From Gavia stellata (lineage: Eukaryota > Chordata > Aves > Gaviiformes > Gaviidae), in NCBI RefSeq assembly GCF_030936135.1, contig NC_082595.1, positions 112,422,334-112,486,333 of the forward strand: DNA of 64,000 bases, read 5' to 3'. Below, in pieces: positions 63,001 through 64,000 of this stretch (its first letter is position 1; every line of letters begins with the position of its first letter). The translations under genes and the position numbers were made by a program. Below the pieces are notes generated by a model. The model saw nothing but the letters and a program-made list of their open reading frames with translations, did no database searches and had not been told where the DNA came from.

Positions 63001-64000
63001 CTCTGATGGGCCCCCTGTGTTGGTCACGTAGACCTGAACTGCTGTGTAGGCACTCCTTCTGTCTCCTCCCTGAAAAGAAGCCTGTGAGCTGGATTTTGAA
63101 ATATCCGTGTCCGCTGCCACGCTGACACTGAAGCCGCTGTAGCTGGCCCCGATGTGGCAGTTCAGTGCCTCAGATGCTTGTCGCTTCATTTCTTCCCGCT
63201 CCTCAGCTCTGAATCCTTCCGTAGATGCCTTCCACCAGAATATCCCCCCAAAGTGGAGGGGACCCTGGTTTACGTGGGACCCAAACCTGCTGAAGAAGCT
63301 TGCACACCTGCTCTTCAGCATGTTGGACCTGTCTGCTTCCTGAGTGATGCTCCAAAGATGCTCGATGTCTTGCAGCTCCCGCAGGGCCGCATCTGAGAGG
63401 CGAAGCTGATGCTTTTGGAAGTAGCAGGAGGCCAGAGGGATGTACTGGTACTTGGTGGTGCAAATGTAGCTCTGCTCAGAGTGGGACTGGTGGGTGTCCT
63501 CTGACCGCGAAGAGCTGCTGTAATCTACATCAGCTTCAATGTTAAACCCCCAGAACCTGGCTTTGGCAGAAACGCTGATGCTGAACCCCAGCTGCTCCAT
63601 GGACTTGGTGAAAGTGGCTTCTGCTGCAGAGCAGGAGAACTCCTTCCTCTCAAGCAGCGACCCTTGCTCTGGTCCAGCAAGCTTGAATCCATCGGGAACC
63701 CTGATGAGCTGGTCTCGCTTCGCCAGCACATCTGCGAGGCTACTGGTTCTGTAAATGCCCTGCAGGGCCAGTCCCCCCGACGCCCGCCTCAGAACCTCTA
63801 TGTCGGAGACGTTCTCACCCCTGCCCACTGACGACTCCTGCTGCTCCAGCTGCTTCTGGATGCTCTCCAGCACATCCACCAGTGACTTCTCCGGTGGTGC
63901 CCAGTACTCTTTGGGAATGTCCATGGCTTGCCATAAAGCCTCCTCTTTCTGTCTTATAACGTCCTTGCTGTGGCTCCGGCTGTTGTGCATTTCTTTCAGC
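57022..64000 (-). CDS. GVIN1: interferon-induced very large GTPase (GVIN/VLIG family), N-terminus outside window
   Basis: One uninterrupted frame of more than 2,320 codons ending DELAKL-TAG. The huge intronless exon is typical of very large inducible GTPases, cytosolic proteins induced by interferon (family knowledge; exact role unclear). The first ATG in view is at 63990, but the frame stays open to the edge and the family usually has roughly 100 more residues, so the start is probably outside. Residues numbered from that ATG: EEYWAPPEK-type head; about 120-400 a MACPF-like region with FGSH near 235; about 945-1110 a pseudo-GTPase with degenerate IGSSPSSSKSQ; about 1380-1600 the VLIG GTPase with P-loop GIQSTGKST, RCTRG switch and DTEG near 1440; then long charged helical regions; near 2180-2215 a Cys/His cluster CWERCPFCGAVC...HDGHH. 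Family is certain; orthology within this expanding family is not. Confidence 0.93.
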   Translation of the reverse strand, partial: LKEMHNSRSHSKDVIRQKEEALWQAMDIPKEYWAPPEKSLVDVLESIQKQLEQQESSVGRGENVSDIEVLRRASGGLALQGIYRTSSLADVLAKRDQLIRVPDGFKLAGPEQGSLLERKEFSCSAAEATFTKSMEQLGFSISVSAKARFWGFNIEADVDYSSSSRSEDTHQSHSEQSYICTTKYQYIPLASCYFQKHQLRLSDAALRELQDIEHLWSITQEADRSNMLKSRCASFFSRFGSHVNQGPLHFGGIFWWKASTEGFRAEEREEMKRQASEALNCHIGASYSGFSVSVAADTDISKSSSQASFQGGDRRSAYTAVQVYVTNTGGPSETDSLPQWKLGLVTNNTTWCVIDRGFQLIPVWDVILFNHSSDFKSTYQMSSSLRAAYEALTNYSIGTMFGEELVSTVEEARAFMECVKAWEVTVDEKKLLTLIDFKQNLNEKTKNHSVWINVCLSDKSLQEFLVNTVLFCKKSPPENTIYIKSLLRCLLDPHVYSVKDFPRSSFIMQWIFHTEHMLPETPNVSELEDLTKTLLQMKEYIQEVTYAPKTSASAIHEAKIKATLTASLAVYSLLQFLQERAQKDIELLVLLITTSTGYQVESHTFQYLLGCPEIIFMINEMQMGHKEYLSLKEQDVYRAHAFLLLTGLTVTCEHKEVSPEQKNKRLVFMEDQMKNLWSTEIKTLLKKHSAFKDWEMLESDLQSFINGCLDDTCDDLKKHSIIKDMEDTFQRTEPCSQSKSKSDGSESRANQAIANQEFLHLLKRLGLESHYPRKMGTEDFHIIYKTSLHDSQPSKDNELPFYFLQKLLTVDYRVRYLTCKNESKPGLAPVPKTTEQEHEPSDSFDDFFADLEEESPESAARESCVHPMDLQMAIFHCADDFMRQYISTKLAFCQFALPLLVPNPCTSRIEFPLWSLSQIKKSWKGADKSGKQAIIHSYKNKLIYQAETPIVSFIRIGSSPSSSKSQILNALLSKQKHDTFFHRHCKGSTKDCLLMKGVVEISWYCPRGSDDDSFDCCVAFCNLHGDARDHEEQLQFLQEISAVNVVLISESDQSDKKGMKILRDLWQSQRPLVCLFTEKENVAAGRSSQNIRIGIKNRNEAELMGELTKTIRDLLEGSNTLFSLDSCMDKARKHGFLVDEDTDACVTAKEKAKALVKLLKKEKLFEIKSQLLPLQGKLWYTWCKKDKELTRLQEKRNKSIEHHRSQIESEKSAIRRKQLEKAFPLNQLMKSVLGFLQSQPEDTKKYFLHWMKVFMDDLSSDRLDELKRQYHQLWSQILAIKKSNEKNNLKPLLLTKLDALSNEINDSSIGLEHILREVGQIYEALESMNSEDKCFVKLPEIAANLMVSGYPIELMDGDASYVPLRWVGAIFDRLIVKLEDKRVFVLSVLGIQSTGKSTLLNAMFGLQFNVSAGRCTRGAFMQLIKVDEKLQQDLDFDYMLVVDTEGLRAIEMANKQSLNHDNELATFVIGIGNMTLINIFGENPSEMQDVLQIAVQAFLRMKQVNLSPSCLFVHQNVGEISAKEQNMEGQRRLQEKLDEMTVTAAQQEFCDVSCFSDVIRFDVNTHIHYFAHLWEGNPPMAPPNPTYSRNVQELKSKILQAAKKESQGSILRLSSLKVRVSDLWNALLNENFIFSFKNSVEIAAYKKLETAFGQWTWQLRSHILDLQMKLDNKIRNGDLQKVTTEHLEKLVQGTSDAITKDMEKYFSEDRDCEILVQWKGSTELKLKELKESLLLETRKKCENLIELKKNQCKLDERKSEYENELLKRSRQLALSLKGQRLSERELRDNFISLWAIWIAEVSSAAPPPEQVDIDVDIEDVLLEHFKEPHSHERIRTFPKLRGFSVDLEKHVTKKKRWVILSVNFDDADMSNIHRITDNVIASVRANIDKKEKEKRDYSRSFIHEILNEVQKGMDSVPRNAKYSFNKDYRIDLSLYLCRMAAERFKAMHVAFRKANDPAIYLESKREDFFKCFQISCQGATSITMFAVFLCDKIAPALHQAVYEKTALDIARDMKSKITDFTGNRSSLEVCILRHMAEEQNFENFREYLDCPQDFLQRYIETRVEAYCLDKNRRLEKFLDDSLTHYYEKIQSAVSASTTVVKDRKDRNDKISLWLDEFCSELEEVLNLPRRDLKGIEHQEVTDIEFLNNAMTEALAPLKDHLREEFASADMSSFERQPHTILAEQFAGCWERCPFCGAVCTNTMQNHDGHHQLVFHRPQVLMGYKWHKTDNLVIDICSSSVASDCLFRIDGDTWIPYKRYRDAGRPYSTWNIPSDPSMQAYWKWFVFHFRTELENRYNGKFHGKGEIPASWKKITKQEALDELAKL

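Overview
This is vertebrate, almost certainly bird, nuclear DNA. The genes are split by short GT-AG introns. Several 3'-end fragments of CR1 LINEs carry the typical bird tail of ATTCTATG/ATTCTGTG repeats, and there are GC-rich minisatellites and a CpG-island promoter. Three protein-coding genes are supported. Everything else is intron, UTR, spacer or repeat.

Layout. (1) About 256-15,580, plus strand: the 3' part of OTOF (otoferlin), 15 coding exons giving the last 697 residues, ending at 14,615 with a poly(A) signal at 15,554. (2) 15,580-19,610: a spacer of about 4 kb between two convergent genes, with a CR1 tail and an AT-rich stretch. (3) About 19,610-52,970, minus strand: the whole of SELENOI (ethanolaminephosphotransferase 1, a selenoprotein), ten coding exons encoding 400 residues. 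It has an in-frame UGA (selenocysteine) at 25,302-25,304, a long 3' UTR with a well-formed candidate SECIS element at 23,972-24,043, and a 17-kb first intron. (4) 52,970-57,021: spacer with a CpG island, CR1 pieces, a degenerate tandem repeat and a solo LTR. (5) 57,022 to the window edge, minus strand: one very large uninterrupted exon of an interferon-inducible very large GTPase (GVIN/VLIG family), at least 2,322 residues, N-terminus cut off by the window end.

The three genes have unrelated jobs: calcium-triggered exocytosis at hair-cell synapses, phosphatidylethanolamine synthesis, and a presumed interferon-induced cell-autonomous response. The OTOF-SELENOI pairing matches the mammalian neighbourhood as I remember it, except that DRC1, which lies between them in human, is not visible here.

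Main points for a second look: a duplicated 99-bp OTOF exon that is open and conserved but has lost the G of its splice donor; the SECIS candidate; a GGGGCC hexanucleotide run directly before the SELENOI start codon, in frame with an upstream ATG; a MACPF-like FGSH...GG signature in the N-terminal part of the very large GTPase; a pseudo-GTPase domain before its real one; and a solo LTR, inserted into a CR1 with a 4-bp target duplication, that holds the first AATAAA downstream of the GTPase stop codon.
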